64,000 nucleotides of DNA from Archilochus colubris (lineage: Eukaryota > Chordata > Aves > Apodiformes > Trochilidae), in the NCBI GenBank assembly GCA_023079485.1, contig CM041115.1, positions 45,440,305-45,504,304 on the forward strand, read 5' to 3'. The notes below the pieces were generated by a model. That model worked only from the letters and a program-made list of their open reading frames with translations. It searched no databases and had not been told where the DNA came from. Shown here piece by piece: positions 1 through 13,500 of the stretch. Numbering within the stretch: position 1 is the stretch's first letter; each line of letters begins with the position of its first letter. A program made the translations under genes and the position numbers.

Positions 1-194
1 TCTGATTCTGAACTACTTAATTACAGCACTTGCCTCTTCCTGTTCATAATCCTAAGGTCTGAAACTAGCCAAAGGAATTGCGACCACTCAGGTTTTATCT
101 GAGTCCAAGTCCAGTGCTGGCTACCTGCAGCTCATGGTGACTCAGAAAGCAGTAGTAAAAAAATAAGAAGCCAGATCCACTGGGAAGGTGGATG

Positions 195-247
195 TTCAGA
201 TTTGACTTTGAAGTGGCTTTTTCTTGCCCTAACAACCAGCAAAGGGC
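195..247 (+). repeat. 53-bp direct repeat, copy A
   Basis: This matches 5227-5279 at 52 of 53 positions, in the same orientation; the single difference is C against T (TTGCCCT versus TTGTCCT). Similarity stops abruptly on both sides. It is not part of any repeat family I recognise. Confidence 0.9.
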
Positions 248-3200
248 CTCATCTGAGGCCAAGGTAGACCCCGACTTTACACAGTGGAATTCCATTTCTT
301 TGCACTATCAGAACGGCAAAATGTTAAATGTGTTTGTGCTAATTAGCTACAAAATCTTCATCCTTTTTCTATCACCTCTTTCTCCACTTGTATCTTGCCT
401 CCTTCCTGTCTTAATTGTTATTTTCGGGGGCAAAAATGCTTCTGAGAAGAAATTGAACAGACACAAATGTGCAATATAAACAACTAACACAAGAGTAGCA
501 TGTGCTGCCCGTGAGTACAGCATGTATTAGGTATACTGAGGCAATGTTAGATGTCCAGGACATCTTCTGACTTCAGGTCCCCGAGAAGAGTGGGTGTGAG
601 CAATATCAGTGTAACAGTACAACTTACAGCTTCAGTAAGTGCCCATGCAGATCTTCTAGGTCTGCAGACTAGGCAGACCTTCTTCATTTACCCCACTCCC
701 TGAACAGACTTGGGGAAAGGAAGCCTTTATAAAAATATCCCTGATAAAGACAGTCATACACTGTATGGAAAATGATGCTTTTCTGGTAATATTTTTATTC
801 AAAACTCAATTTTTACACCATTCTCTATTTAGAAAATGTGGGTGCAGAAAAAGGAAGATAAAATCTGACACATTTAGCTTACATCTGAAAAATATTTCAT
901 ATGAGGGAAAATAAAAAGACATCTTAGTAGGATATAAATTTTATTGAAAGGGTATTTTTACTGAAACATGCTTAGCTTAAATCTTTGACAGGCTTTGCAA
1001 TCTTTATTTTTAGTGACAAACATCAAAATTCTACTTGTGGTTTCCTTTTGGCACTCCTTCCAGCCCACTTCCCTAGCTCCTGGGAGTGTGTCACTTGTTT
1101 CATTCCTGACAAAAGCCGTGCAGGCACAGGGACAGGGGCTTAGTGCCTGTGTACCATGCTTACATTTGGAGTGAGTGCCATATTTCACAGCTGCAGCTGC
1201 TCGCCTGCCGTTTCTGCCATTATTTGCATTTCAAACAGAATCAATGGAACCAATGAACTACAAAATAAATTGAAGATCTGTATAGAAAACAAATGCCTTT
1301 TACTAAACAGATTCAGCTGCTGAAACACAGAAAACCTGGCAAGACTGCAGTCCCTAAAGCTAAGTAGCATTTCAGGTGAGATCAACAGTATTTGTATATG
1401 AAAACCTGTAATTTTTAAAAACAACTTTTTCTACAGCTGGTAGTAACCCTGTTTTAAATAGGTAATCACCTCTGTTGTGCAGCTTAATCACATTGAAATA
1501 CAAAACCAGAAACAGTGAAACAGAAATTGAAGCTTAATAACTCTCCCTCTTTTCTTCCCTCTTATGCTGCTCTACCAAATGTTTCACTTGTTGTAGAAGT
1601 CTGCATTTCCTGGCTGGAAGTTTGATTTGCGATCACAGATTGATTCCTATCTCAGATTTATTCCCTTGTCCTTTAGGTAATATCTCACTTGCATTGATCC
1701 AGTATTTGAAAGCTTACTTTGAAGACTACCATCAGATATAATGGATTACCTGCAGGCAGTGTTACAAATTCTAGAGGAAAATTAAAAAGGCAGCAAAATC
1801 AGACAGAAGATGCAGCATCCCTGTGCAGACACTTGTAACAACAACTGAGCACAGCCCCAGTTTATTTGCTTCATTGTGACACGGCAGCATTTCTGCAAGA
1901 TGGACTTACTGCATTAGCAAGTCTGCAAGTGGGCAGATATTCTGCAGATAGCCAAATGGAAATGCACTCATACGTCTTTACCAAAAATAACCACTCTGTC
2001 CACTCCTGCTGTAATGAAGCACTCAGTCCTGCTCCTTGTAACAGCCTCTGGTGTAATTTAATCCTGTTTGTTCTCCTCTGCTTCTGAACAGCATTGTCAT
2101 CCAGATCCAGCTGTACCTCCAAACGATACACATCATCGCCCCTGAATAATGAAGCACGTTTATGGCAAAAAATCCCTATTCCCTAAGGAGGGGGGAAGTA
2201 GAGGAGCACTGGGATTTGAAATGGCCACGCTAATTCTATAGCAATGACATCAGACCTGTTAAGCTGATGGCTGGGACACTAATAGCAAGAGTACTTTCTT
2301 TTCTTCATGGACATCTGGGTTCTCAGTACGCTCTCAGTGAGAACAGTGGGGCACCAGTCCTACCCTCGACTTTCTTTCCCTTTTTTCTCTCTTGAGACGA
2401 GTCATCTTTGCCAAAACAGTGTCAGAAGCAAGATTACTATTCTTCCTTCTAGTCTTTGATACAAAATATTCAAAGGGTAGGTAGACCCCCCCCAGGGTCC
2501 CATCTCATCTCTTTGTAGATGTCAGGATGCACTTAGAGCTGTGGTGACTCAGCTAGACGCAAAACCGAGGTCCTCTCCACAAAGTCCCTCTTGACATCTT
2601 GCAGAATAGCCTGTGTGTCACAGCTGAACTCCTGCCCAGAAGCAGTTTGTTTTCCACCTGCTTGGTATCTCTGTGGCTAATATATTTGTTGGTTTTTGTG
2701 ATAATTTTCTCAGTGCTGTTAATAAAGTTATCACACACTTTGTTCTACGCTGTGCTTCAAATAAGGCAACGTGTGTTTACTGTTTGAATTTCTGTTTTTA
2801 AAGCTGTTTGATGAATATTTTGGAAATGTTTGTATTTTATCACTTGCTGTCCACAGGGGCCTTTGTTCCAGTTACAGCTATTGTGCATGATAAGAACAAA
2901 AGAGGTTCTGCAGAATACAAGATATTGTTATTCTGTACAGACATAGCTTGACTGTGTATATTTCTAATGCTGGAAAAGGAAGAAACATTCTAATTTACAC
3001 AGAATAAGGGCAGATCCAAGTTGTCTGGCCTTCAGAAAACAGAACGTTTTTCCACTGACAAGGGAGCTGGACAGACTCACTAGAGAACTAAAGGAACTAA
3101 AAACAACTGTCTAGAAAATGTATTTTGCAAGATAAAAATACAGGATTTTTTCACTCTGCCAAAACCATTTTAACTTGCTGTTTAGCAATTCCAATAAAAT

Positions 3201-4858
3201 ATTTCAGATTTTCAGTTAATTAATACATTGATTATACACCACAATGTGAATTTTCCCATGGCTTCAAGAATAAGTTAGCTGGGAGTTGGTTCTTGGTCTA
3301 ATATTGTGAACTCAAACATAAATTATTCATCCTCTCTCATATAGTCCTATATCCCATCTGCAAGTTACATGGAAATCAATCAAACTCAGGCTCAGATTCC
3401 ATCTAATGTAAATTGTCATAGCAACAGTGAATTCACAGTTATCCTGTGTTTAACATGCACTTAGAAATTGGCTTAAGAAATTCTACTTGGGAATGCCTTC
3501 AATAACTAAACAGCTCCTTTGGACTAAATTTTGCAACATATATGTGCAGCAGCAGTCCCAGCATAAAGTGTCTGGTTTGTATATCAGATGTATTAAGAGC
3601 TGTAGTAAAGTGAAATCTGTATTTCAGTATAATACTTAAAATCAAATAATATAGGTCCAACCATCTGTAGTCCTTTTAGAAATAATTTCAATCATTTTTT
3701 TCTCAACAAAATCAGATTGAGACAAATCTAAAGACAAAGGGATAGTTTAAAACATTCTACATTTCAAAATGCTACTTTGTAAATCTCTAGAAAATTATCA
3801 TGCTGAACATAAGGAAGTGCTTAAATCTAAAGACGAATCTGTAAGTCCACTGACCAAGTCACCTGAGTGAGAATTTCAGAACCAAACACAATGTTGCTGT
3901 AGTATAACTATCCTGATAATGAAATTGTTCTAAAAATTTCAGAAGATAGTCTCTTGCTTCGAGTTCAATTAATCCCATGTATTAGCTTTTTATAGTGTCT
4001 TAGGATAACGTTTAAAAATTATTTCTAAGAAATATATTTGGGAAGGTTCTATCTACTTTAAATCATTACCTTTATCTCTCACAGGAGCTTATTTCTCTAT
4101 GTGTGTCTGCAAATCACCATCTCAACTGCCACCATTCTTTGGACCCCAAAGAAATGGTACCTTACAGTTTATGTTCTCTTTTGTTATTGAAGATAAGTAC
4201 TGTCACACCAGATACTCATCCAGTGACAACTTAAGGATAACTGAACAATGAAAAGTTATTTCACTTCCCTCTCTTACCTCCTAGCACGTCTGGTTTTATA
4301 CATGCCTGTCTTTTGTGATGCCCTGTTCTACAGCACACAGCTTATCAACTGACACAAAAATAAATTCATAATAAACATTCTACAAGAGCAGAGAAAGAGG
4401 GCTGCTAAATATAAACTGACTGTCTGGTTACACTTCTACCCTCATCCCTGAGGATAAACACTGTTGTCTTCTGACATCTCTCAACTTCTTGCAGCACTGT
4501 CTCAAGCCTTCTAGCAACTAGTAAATAGTCTAGTTCTCAGATGCCTTTAGTGTCAATAGAGAAAAAAAGGCAACAGTTCCTACACAGAGCTATTTTAAAA
4601 TCAGCTTCTTCAGTTCTGGGACTTAATAAACTGCTCATAATGCCTTAATGCGCTGCTGTATTGGCAGCATATCAGGATATAATATAAGGATAAGCAGTTG
4701 CTCCAGACATGGAAGAGAGATGGCTTGGCAGAAGCCTCAAGCATGTTACATGCAGTATCAGCTCAAGTAATAGACACAAAGCCCAGATGACACGAGTGAT
4801 GTGTGGGGGAGAAGGAGAAGTCATCCAATTCAGTAAAAAAAGAAAAAAATTATAAATG

Positions 4859-5162
4859 TGTAGTGAGACAGGACCAGGTGCCCTGAGTTATTGATGAGTG
4901 GGTGTGCGTTCACCTGTGTCTGGCCTCCCTCCTGAGCATGTGCAGGAGCAGGGGGCCAATAAGAGAGCAGCTGACACCCACGGAGAGAGCTCTCACTCTT
5001 CAGTGAGGATGGAGAAGTCCACAGCTCGAGGAGCTCCAGGAGCAGGCAAGAAGGGGTAGATCCCGGAGCCCCAGGAACAGCCCTAGGACATCGTCCAGGA
5101 ATGGGCTAAACCCCGGAGCCTCAGGATCAGCCCTAGGAGCAAGAAGGGCTCCTCCCGCTACA
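4859..5162 (+). mobile_element. Solo LTR of an avian endogenous retrovirus (family A, copy 1)
   Basis: A 304-bp element starts TGTAGTGAGACAGG and ends CTCCCGCTACA. It is flanked by a perfect 6-bp target duplication, TAAATG (4853-4858 and 5163-5168). TG...CA ends and a 6-bp duplication are typical of class II (ERVK-like) retroviral LTRs. A second copy lies at 43075-43353 in the opposite orientation with its own duplication. Copy 1 carries about 25 extra bases relative to copy 2 in the second half. No internal retroviral sequence remains. The absolute strand is uncertain: an AATAAGAGAG motif after CCAAT could be the TATA-like element in the plus orientation. Confidence 0.85.
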
Positions 5163-5226
5163 TAAATGGGTATCAACAATTTTTTTTCCTTATTTGTCCT
5201 ATCAAAGGGCTGCAGAGTCAAAAGTT

Positions 5227-5279
5227 TTCAGATTTGACTTTGAAGTGGCTTTTTCTTGTCCTAACAACCAGCAAAGGGC
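5227..5279 (+). repeat. 53-bp direct repeat, copy B
   Basis: Second copy of the 195-247 sequence, about 5 kb away and 59 bp beyond the 3' target duplication of the solo LTR at 4859-5162. No third copy was seen in the window. Confidence 0.9.
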
Positions 5280-6504
5280 ACCCATCTTTTCCCTTGGGCA
5301 TAATGGAAACAGAAGGAAAAAGCCTGAGTTAAAGAATTGAAGACATTTTCCCATTTCAAACTTTTGTGTGTTCTACCATTTCTTGTTTTGCTTTTCCAAC
5401 TGATAACAAAGTGAGTAGAAAAGGTTCTCTTCTATCTGGCTATTAATGAAAGGTGAAACCTGATTCATAGGAAAAAGAAAGTTTAAAATACTTTGCAGTA
5501 TAAAGTTAAACAAGCAAGATTCAGATTTCTCATAGAAATAATACCTTGGGTTAAGAATATATTAATGAGTATTATTTGTAAGTATTATTCTGAGGGAGAA
5601 TAAAAAAATCTGATGAAATGACTGAGAATGTCATTTATTTTTAAGAAAGAAAACTCAGTTTTCATTCTGCTGTTTTCCTTTTCCTTTGCTACTTACTGTG
5701 AGAGTTGTCTGCACTGCTAGTCAGCCTTCCAAAAAGAGGTACTCAGAAAATGACATTGGACAACTTTTAAGACTGGAGATAGTTTAAAGCACTTCTCAGT
5801 GTCTCTGTACTTCTCATGGGATTTTGGACAAAAAAAATATATCATTGGGTCACAATGCATTTATTGTCAGTATCTGTTCTCTCAAGTGCCAAGGCAGGCC
5901 TACAAAGTCTAAGGTACCAACACTGCAAGTGATTTCAGAAATACAAACATCACAAATGAAACATTTACCATCAGCAATGTCTATTCAAAAAAGCTGTGGT
6001 CCTAATTGTCCCCATGAGTCTAGCTAGAAGACAAGATCCCCTAGGGAATGAATTCACTCCTTGTAGAGAGTCAGGATATCTCCAGGATACTACTTGAGGT
6101 CTAGTGTAGTATTGGACATGCCATTCCTGGTCACAGCCAGACCCAGGGACAATATCTGAAGGAGCCAGAAGGATTTCCAGCTGGAGTGTGAATTTTCCAT
6201 GCAGTCAGAGCTCACAAGGGCAGCTGTCAGCACATGGATGGCCACTCTACACAAGTCACTGCTCCTTTGGACTTTGAAGAGGAGTGGAAAGGACCTTACA
6301 GTTAGTAAGACAAAACAAGTCCTCCAACACCTTGCTTCTGATTACAGATCTTGCACTACCTTTTAAGCTACTTTTAAGTTACAAAGGAATAACGTTTTAG
6401 TAAATCAGAGAGAAAATACTTCAAAAAAGAAAATAAATTTCATCTTCCATCCTGTTTGAAGACATCCAAAAGCAAAGCCTCCCAAAATTAGGAACAGTGA
6501 AAAA

Positions 6505-6752
6505 CCATAGAATAATTTTGGTTGGAAAAGAGCTTTAAGATCATCAAGTCTGTTAGCCTAGCACAATGATAAGTTCACCACTAAACCATGTCTCTATGCA
6601 GCACACCTACAAGCCTTTTAAAACCCTCCAGAGATGGTGACTCAACCACTACCCTGGGCAGCCTGTTCCAGTGCATGAAATCCCTTTCAGTAAACAAATT
6701 TTTCCTAATGTCCAATCTAAACATCCCTTGTCAAAATCCTTGCGTAGGAAGA
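6505..6752 (-). mobile_element. CR1 LINE 3' fragment (old, degraded)
   Basis: The plus strand carries the reverse complement of a CR1 3' end: CATAGAATAATTTTGGTTGG, then an AAAGAGCTTTAAGATCATC segment, then CTGGGCAGCCTGTTCCAGTG. It has many substitutions and no usable reading frame. The limits are approximate. Confidence 0.8.
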
Positions 6753-9628
6753 TCTGAAATATATTAAGATGTACAAGTTTCCCTTTCCATTAATAAAAAA
6801 AGACATTTTAAAATCACCTATTCAAACTAGAAATGGCAGTTGTTTTTTAGAGACTCTCATCTCACACTCTGCACCTGCAGAGCACCAAATGCACATTCAT
6901 ATTTTCAGTTGAGGGTACAGAACTAAGTACTGTCTGTTTAACTTCTCTAGTTCAGCACAGTGATAATACAGTAGAGAATTTATAAAGCTAACAATGACAG
7001 TAGTACAGCTATTATCTTCAGATTAGCCACTTGGCAGGAAATAATAACACACTACAATTCTGTCCACTAAAGTTTAGGGACTTGTGTGTGGAAAACAGAT
7101 CTCCTTGCATACCTGTGTGGTTTTGAACTTCATACCCTAAGGCTTAACAGTAAGGCTTACACTTAGGCTTCAAGGAAAGATTTAAGAATCCATTAAATGT
7201 TGTCTTGAAACAAGGCTAGAGTTTCTTGCACCTTTATCTCCTTTCACTATTCTTCTAAAAAAATGGTGGTTACCTTTCATAATAACACATCAAATACTTT
7301 TTAGTAAGACTTGCACATAGACCTGCCATCTCTATTTTGCCTGTCAAGTAGGAAAAAGACAGGATCCTTGGCATTATATATGAAATGTTCTAGCAAAGGA
7401 AGTTGGCAGAACGAGACACAACCTTAATGTAATTTCCTGACAAACAGTTGTTGTCTTGCATTTCCTCCTGGGATCTGGATATATTTATGCTCAGAATTCA
7501 CTTAGCTGTGCAAGAGCCTTTGTAGTATTCCCATCAAAGCTAGGCTGTAACCTCATCAGACAAATGGCCCAGGAGTATAGACACAAATAAGAAATTTTCA
7601 GGTTTTTTTTTCCATAAGGCATTAGTTTGTAGTGGTTTATAATTTGACTATGGTAATTTGGTTCCCTTAAAAAGAAGCATGGGAAGATAGAAGTATATTG
7701 TACAGTTTTCAAATGAGTAATGAATGTTCACAAAAACGAGGGTTTATTTAAATTTCTAGTCCCAAATTATTTTTGTTTCTTCTGCAAATACACACAAAAA
7801 TGAACTGTAATTTAAAATCATACTCCTTCACCTAAATTTTTTCTGCCAATCACCTAGTTCAGCCTTTATAGCAATCTGCTGGTCTTTTCTTTTATGAAAA
7901 ATATGTATTTCCTAAGGTGATAGGCTCAGAGTCTAACTAGATGGAAAGCCTGCAAAGCAAGTGGAGTAAACAAAGAAATAGGTAAGAGAGTCCAAGGAAG
8001 TGTTGAGAAAGGCAGAGTACTGCAGATCGGGGATTTACCTCAATGGAAAAGGAACTGGAAGATGCCAGGGGAAGGATCCAACAATCTGTGAGTTCCAAGG
8101 GTTTCCAAGAGGACAAGCACACACCGTAGGCCCCTGAGGTCCCCAGTTCCTGCACCTAAAATGCCTTGGATTCTCCTCAGGGGAAGTTCATTCCTCTGTA
8201 AGCTTTCATCTCTGCTAGCTATGCTGTGGTTAACCACTGTGACAACAGCAATTATCAGTAGATACAGCAGACTGTAGCAGCACTGACTAGTCATATTTGA
8301 TAATTTATGGACTATACAGAGTTCCTCTGATATTAATGACAATATTCTCAGCCTTCTATCTACAGAAATTTGGAAGGGAAATTTAAATGAGGCAGAAATG
8401 GAAGACTTGGCTTCCCGTCTCTGATGATTCATTAAAGAGGAAGGGAAAGAAGAATTAATACTGAAGTAAATTTCAAAGTGTCTTGTGTCAGCTTTAGTTT
8501 TCACCTTGTTTATGCACATTATACATACAAATTTAAACAACTAACTATTTGTGTAGAGTAAGCATTCCTGTGCAAGATTAGCAGCAGCATGTATGGTGTC
8601 CCACCTGGGGACTTACTCCCTATTCCCGCATTTATTATTTTGTTAATAAATGCAGACTTCTTTGTTATTAAACCAGCCACTTAAAGCTCTGATGTGACCA
8701 TGTCAAGATTTGCAGCAATTTATCCCCATTCACCAGGTTAGTGCAGTAGAATTAAGCCACTAGCAAAAGAATCAGCTAACAATAAAACCCCACTGTAAAG
8801 AAACACAGTGGCGAATTATGTCTGCCCTCAGATATCATTATGATAATAAGTGCTCTGCTGTTTGACTAGTGAAGAACCACACATCTAGTAGAATTTCCAA
8901 AGCTTTAAGAATTATGTTTTTCTTTAGTACTGATTAATCTAAAAATGAAGTTTGAAAAGTACATAGCATGGAACATGTACTACACTGATTTTTCCTTCTT
9001 TTTATCTATTTTTCTCAAGTATTACCTCCGGGTAAAACATTATATTACTTTGGACACAGCAAGATTTCACTTGAGTTGCTATAAAGGAAATAACATGCTT
9101 TTAAAGATTTTTTAAAATAGCTTTTTTGAATAGCAGTAAAATGAAGACAAGAATAGTTACGCTGCAGTTTGATAAAGTTGGTGGTCTTATTTTAAAAGTT
9201 ATCTTAAAGCAAATCTGAAACAAGAAATAAATCCAAGCCTTCTTATAACACCTGAAGTGATTCTGGAGTTCTTCTCTTGCAGCCTTACCTGGACAATGTT
9301 AAATCAGAACATGAAGAGTAGTGGGCAAACTTGGCTCTCATTTTAATGCCTGCATCAACTTTGGTGTCTGTGATCTCTGCTTGTTAAGAAAGAAAAAAAA
9401 AAGCAGCTGAGAAGCCTTTGGCTAGCACTATCTTAGGTGGAAGGACATTTTCATTAAACACTTGAGCTGTCAGATGATTTGTGACCAGGGACCGCAAGGG
9501 GTGTGAGCAGAACACAGCTCCTATCCCATGGGGTGGTGGCTCGAGGCATTTGGCTGGAAAGAGACAACTAAAGGGGGAAAAGGAAACAAAAATTCCTTCT
9601 CTTCAGGCATCTGCTACTAGCAGCCACC

Positions 9629-9649
9629 AAAAAAAAAAAAAAAAAAAAA
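9629..9649. repeat. A21 homopolymer
   Basis: Uninterrupted run of 21 A in intron 2. No recognised element lies upstream of it, so it is listed only as a simple repeat. Confidence 0.95.
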
Positions 9650-10525
9650 TCTTTATGGCATTTTGACATGAAAATATTAGAAAACTGGACATAACTACAT
9701 CTAAAGGAACTGGAATACATAATACATTCTTTCAGCCCATCATGCATTAGTGAATGATAAGACAAGAGTATATTTCTGACATTTTATTCTTTTACAGCCA
9801 GAAGGGATATGCAGAGATTTCACAGAAGGTGAGTAAAAGCCATCCAGTATGTCTGTTCACCACTGATCTGTTGCATGATATATTCCTCAGCCCCTATTGT
9901 TCCTTCCTTAAGAGCTGCTGTCACAAGCACAGCACTCCTCCTCTGCCTTAGAGGATGCTATGTGCAGCCTCTGAGAGCCTGATTTATTCATCATCTGGCA
10001 GACAGCATTCACAGGCAATTCCATTAGCAATATCAATCTCAATGACACCACATGTCTTTTACATGTCTGGTTTCCAACCACACAAACTTAAGTGTTGTGC
10101 TGGGCCCCTTCTTTTTGAGAATGGAAACCACCGACCTAGTGCAAATTGTGTTTCTTTATTACCCATTTTCTTTCAATCAGCTGGGTTGACATAAGCTTTG
10201 ACTTAAAAAATGGCCTGTATCCTTTGGTGACAAGTATGCTGGTTTGGCTGAACTAAATGCACTACTAACAAGTAGTCAGCTGTGCACATAAAACATGAAA
10301 AAAGAAACCAAGGAGATCTTTAAAAACTGAAGCTGTAGTTTAAAAGTTAATCTTTCAAAATAAGGTTAACAATATTGGGAAAGGATCTTTGCAAGCTATT
10401 GGAGATTTGCGCTTTACATTATAACCAAGTGAAAATTAAATAAGTAATTTTCATATAAATCTCTCCGGGCATTATTAAGATCCACAATACAGTGTACCAT
10501 TGCTTCATCATAAATTGATCTGAAT

Positions 10526-10542
10526 AAGGTATTAAATACCTT
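10526..10542. repeat. 17-bp palindrome in intron 2
   Basis: AAGGTATT and AATACCTT are perfect inverted 8-mers around a single central A. It lies in AT-rich unique sequence with several TAAT cores nearby. Confidence 0.85.
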
Positions 10543-13500
10543 CTTCCACTGAAATGTTTATAAAATAATTTTACCTTAGCAGTGTTTCTAAAACACATTT
10601 TTTCCCAAATATATAGTTACAGATTAAATGAACCAGGATTTTCCATTTGCAGTATCCATCCTCCTAAACTTTTGCAGCAGGCAAAATACCCTGGTTAAAT
10701 TAATCAGCATCTCCAGCTACTGTCATGCTCATTAGCAGCCCTCTAACAGTGTGTGGTTTGAAGATAGATGCTGAAGTGCAATAATTGTAGGCATTGGTTC
10801 ATTAGCAAGTATGATTAACGTGGGCTATCACATACATTTCTCACACATAACACACAGATCAAATTACTAAAACAATAAAAGAAATATCCAAGATCTACAG
10901 CAGGCTGAGCTGTATATATGCAGGCTGGTGCAATATTTCATTAATATAATTAGAACAAGATTTATAATAACTTAATTTCCTACCTTCTTTTGTCTAAAGG
11001 AGACCAGAGACACTCTGCTGCTTCCTGAAGAAAGCCTGTGCACTGGCTGGCAAAATATCAGGTCATATTAGACTATGCAATGAAGAAAATGTTATTTTAG
11101 ATGTAATACACTCTCTTCAGAAATCTTTTTGATGGCAGACCAGCTATGTAATTACAGACACTCATTAATTGTCTTTAATGAGAATGATAATGTGTCAGCA
11201 TTGGTGAGACATTTAACCCACCCCGTATCAAAAGAATAGAACTCAAGTACATTTTAAGGATCATTACCATTTGAAAAAAAAAACCAAAAACGACAAGGGG
11301 ATGCTTTAGGAACATGTTACCAATATAATTACATTTTTCCCCTATAAGATAAAAATAACACGGAATTTAATTTATTTTCTCTCTTCTGGGGGAGAGAAAT
11401 CATGTTTTAGTATTTTCTCTTGAAAAAGAAACGTAAAGATTGCAATTAGATTTCCATGGGAAGCTCCCACTGTCTTACATGATAGGCAGAACAGCATTGT
11501 TTTTCTTTTTTCCATATGAATGGAGACACATTTTAAGTCTGACACACTTAGTTTTCTAGGGGAATTACACTAAAGGGAAGAATCTTACTAGATGTTAATT
11601 AACTGATGTATGCTTGGTGATAATTCTAAGTTATGCATATGTACAAGTATTCCTTTACTTAAGAAAAAAGTACTTACCTATGGAGGACAGGAATAAAAAA
11701 CAATGTTGGGGTTGATTCTGCTTTCACTGTGATCAAGAGCAAAATTCTGACTGATTTAGAAAAGGAATAATTTTGGGTTCAAGACTTTTCTTGCTACAAT
11801 TTCACATTACATTTGAAGACTCCAGCAAAGAAAAGGGAGCTTAATTTATGCTGAACTATTAAATTAGCTGTATTTGTCAGTTTGAGCATATGTTTTAACT
11901 TGGTGATTGTGGTCCTTACTGCATTTTTTTTTTTGAGATAACTACACTTCTATAAAATTACTTTATTGTGTCACTCATAAGACACTAACCTGAAAATTGC
12001 AAAGTTAAAAATAGGAATATTTATAATACATAGTACTATAAACATATATTAAAGTGATATTTAAAGAATAGTAAACTCAGCCACTTAAATCAATCCAAAT
12101 TGCACAAAACTTCAAGAAGAAAATGTTTGATTTCAGTACAAATTTCTTCTTATTAGTTGACATCACAAAATCTTTCTCCCTGAATTTTTCTTTTGAAAGG
12201 TTTCAGCTTATGGCTTCTGTTTCAGGTCCTTTGTGAATCCTCACAAATTAGCAGATTTTGCATGTTGTTCCAACATGCTCCCTAAAGGGAAAACTGCTTC
12301 CCTCATACAGAGCACAAAAATTAATTTGGGAAAAAAAACCAAAAAAACTTGGATCAAGAATGAGCTGATCATTCTTCACAGCCTCATCATGTGGCATTTA
12401 ATGGATGGCCAGTGTAAAGCTGGCTACTCACATTGACTGCTTCACACTGCCTTTCACACCAAATTTGGACTATTAGGATAAACTTTACAGAATTAAACTA
12501 CCCAAAGTTCTTCCTAGCACAGCTATATATTTCTGTTTGGGCTTGACTGTTTTTAGCCACTGCACTGACCCATAACATCTTCCCTTATGTTCTACACTAT
12601 CGCAGAGATGGGCAGTGGTTCCTGAACCCAGCTCCCTCTATCAAATCTATGTAGCAGATGAGAACAGCAAGGCATATGAACTAGAGAGAATGTACAGTCT
12701 GTCAGTGTTAATCCTTCTTAATATTCTGCTTCACTCCAGAAAGGATTTGATTGTTTCTTAGATGGCTGTAGGGCCTCTGAGGTCTAACAAACCAGATATT
12801 TTATTTGAAAGAATCTTTGTAATAAATCAGCCTAACATATCCATAGATTATTCTGGAGAGATACCAATCTCTCCTTGCCTAATTAAATTGTCCTAATATG
12901 AAAATGCAGGCCAAGACCAAAAGGCACAACAGATTTGCCGGAGTGTGGAAATGCCCCAAAGTCTCAGGCTCTTGGAAGAGAGGCAGAGAAATGCATGAAC
13001 TCTGCCTGCATGCTAATGAACTCCACCAGATCACAGTCCATACAGATGCAATTTAAATTGCCTTGCACAACTTCAGCCTCAGAGGCTCCTAATTAAACCT
13101 CAGCTTTGAGATAAGTAGCGATACAGAGAGATGGAGATGGCACAGCAGAGGTGACAAAAGGCAAAAGACTACTCCTTGCTCCTTCCCTTCCCCCATGATT
13201 TGAAGGTTATGTCAGTCACTAAGCCAAACTCAGAGGGGTAATCAAAATGTCATTTACTTCGTCTCTCCATGGTAATATAACTTTTACCCTGTAAGCATGC
13301 CTGGATTTAGGACTGGCAAGATCATTTTAGTTATTTTAAAGCACACATTTCCACAGACACATGGCAGCCCTTGAAAGTATTTCACTCCCACTTGACACAG
13401 AGCTTTGTTGGAGAGGGCAGACAGTATTTCACCAGCTTGGCTTATGCCTTGCAGAGATACTCAGCTTCCTACAGAGATTTAGGTCTAATGGAACTCAACT

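Noticed and set aside
4859..5162. A hAT-like MITE, because the ends read TAGTG...CGCTA
   Set aside because: An 8-bp duplication does not fit at those ends. Extending to TGTAG...CTACA gives perfect 6-bp duplications at both copies, which fits a retroviral solo LTR.
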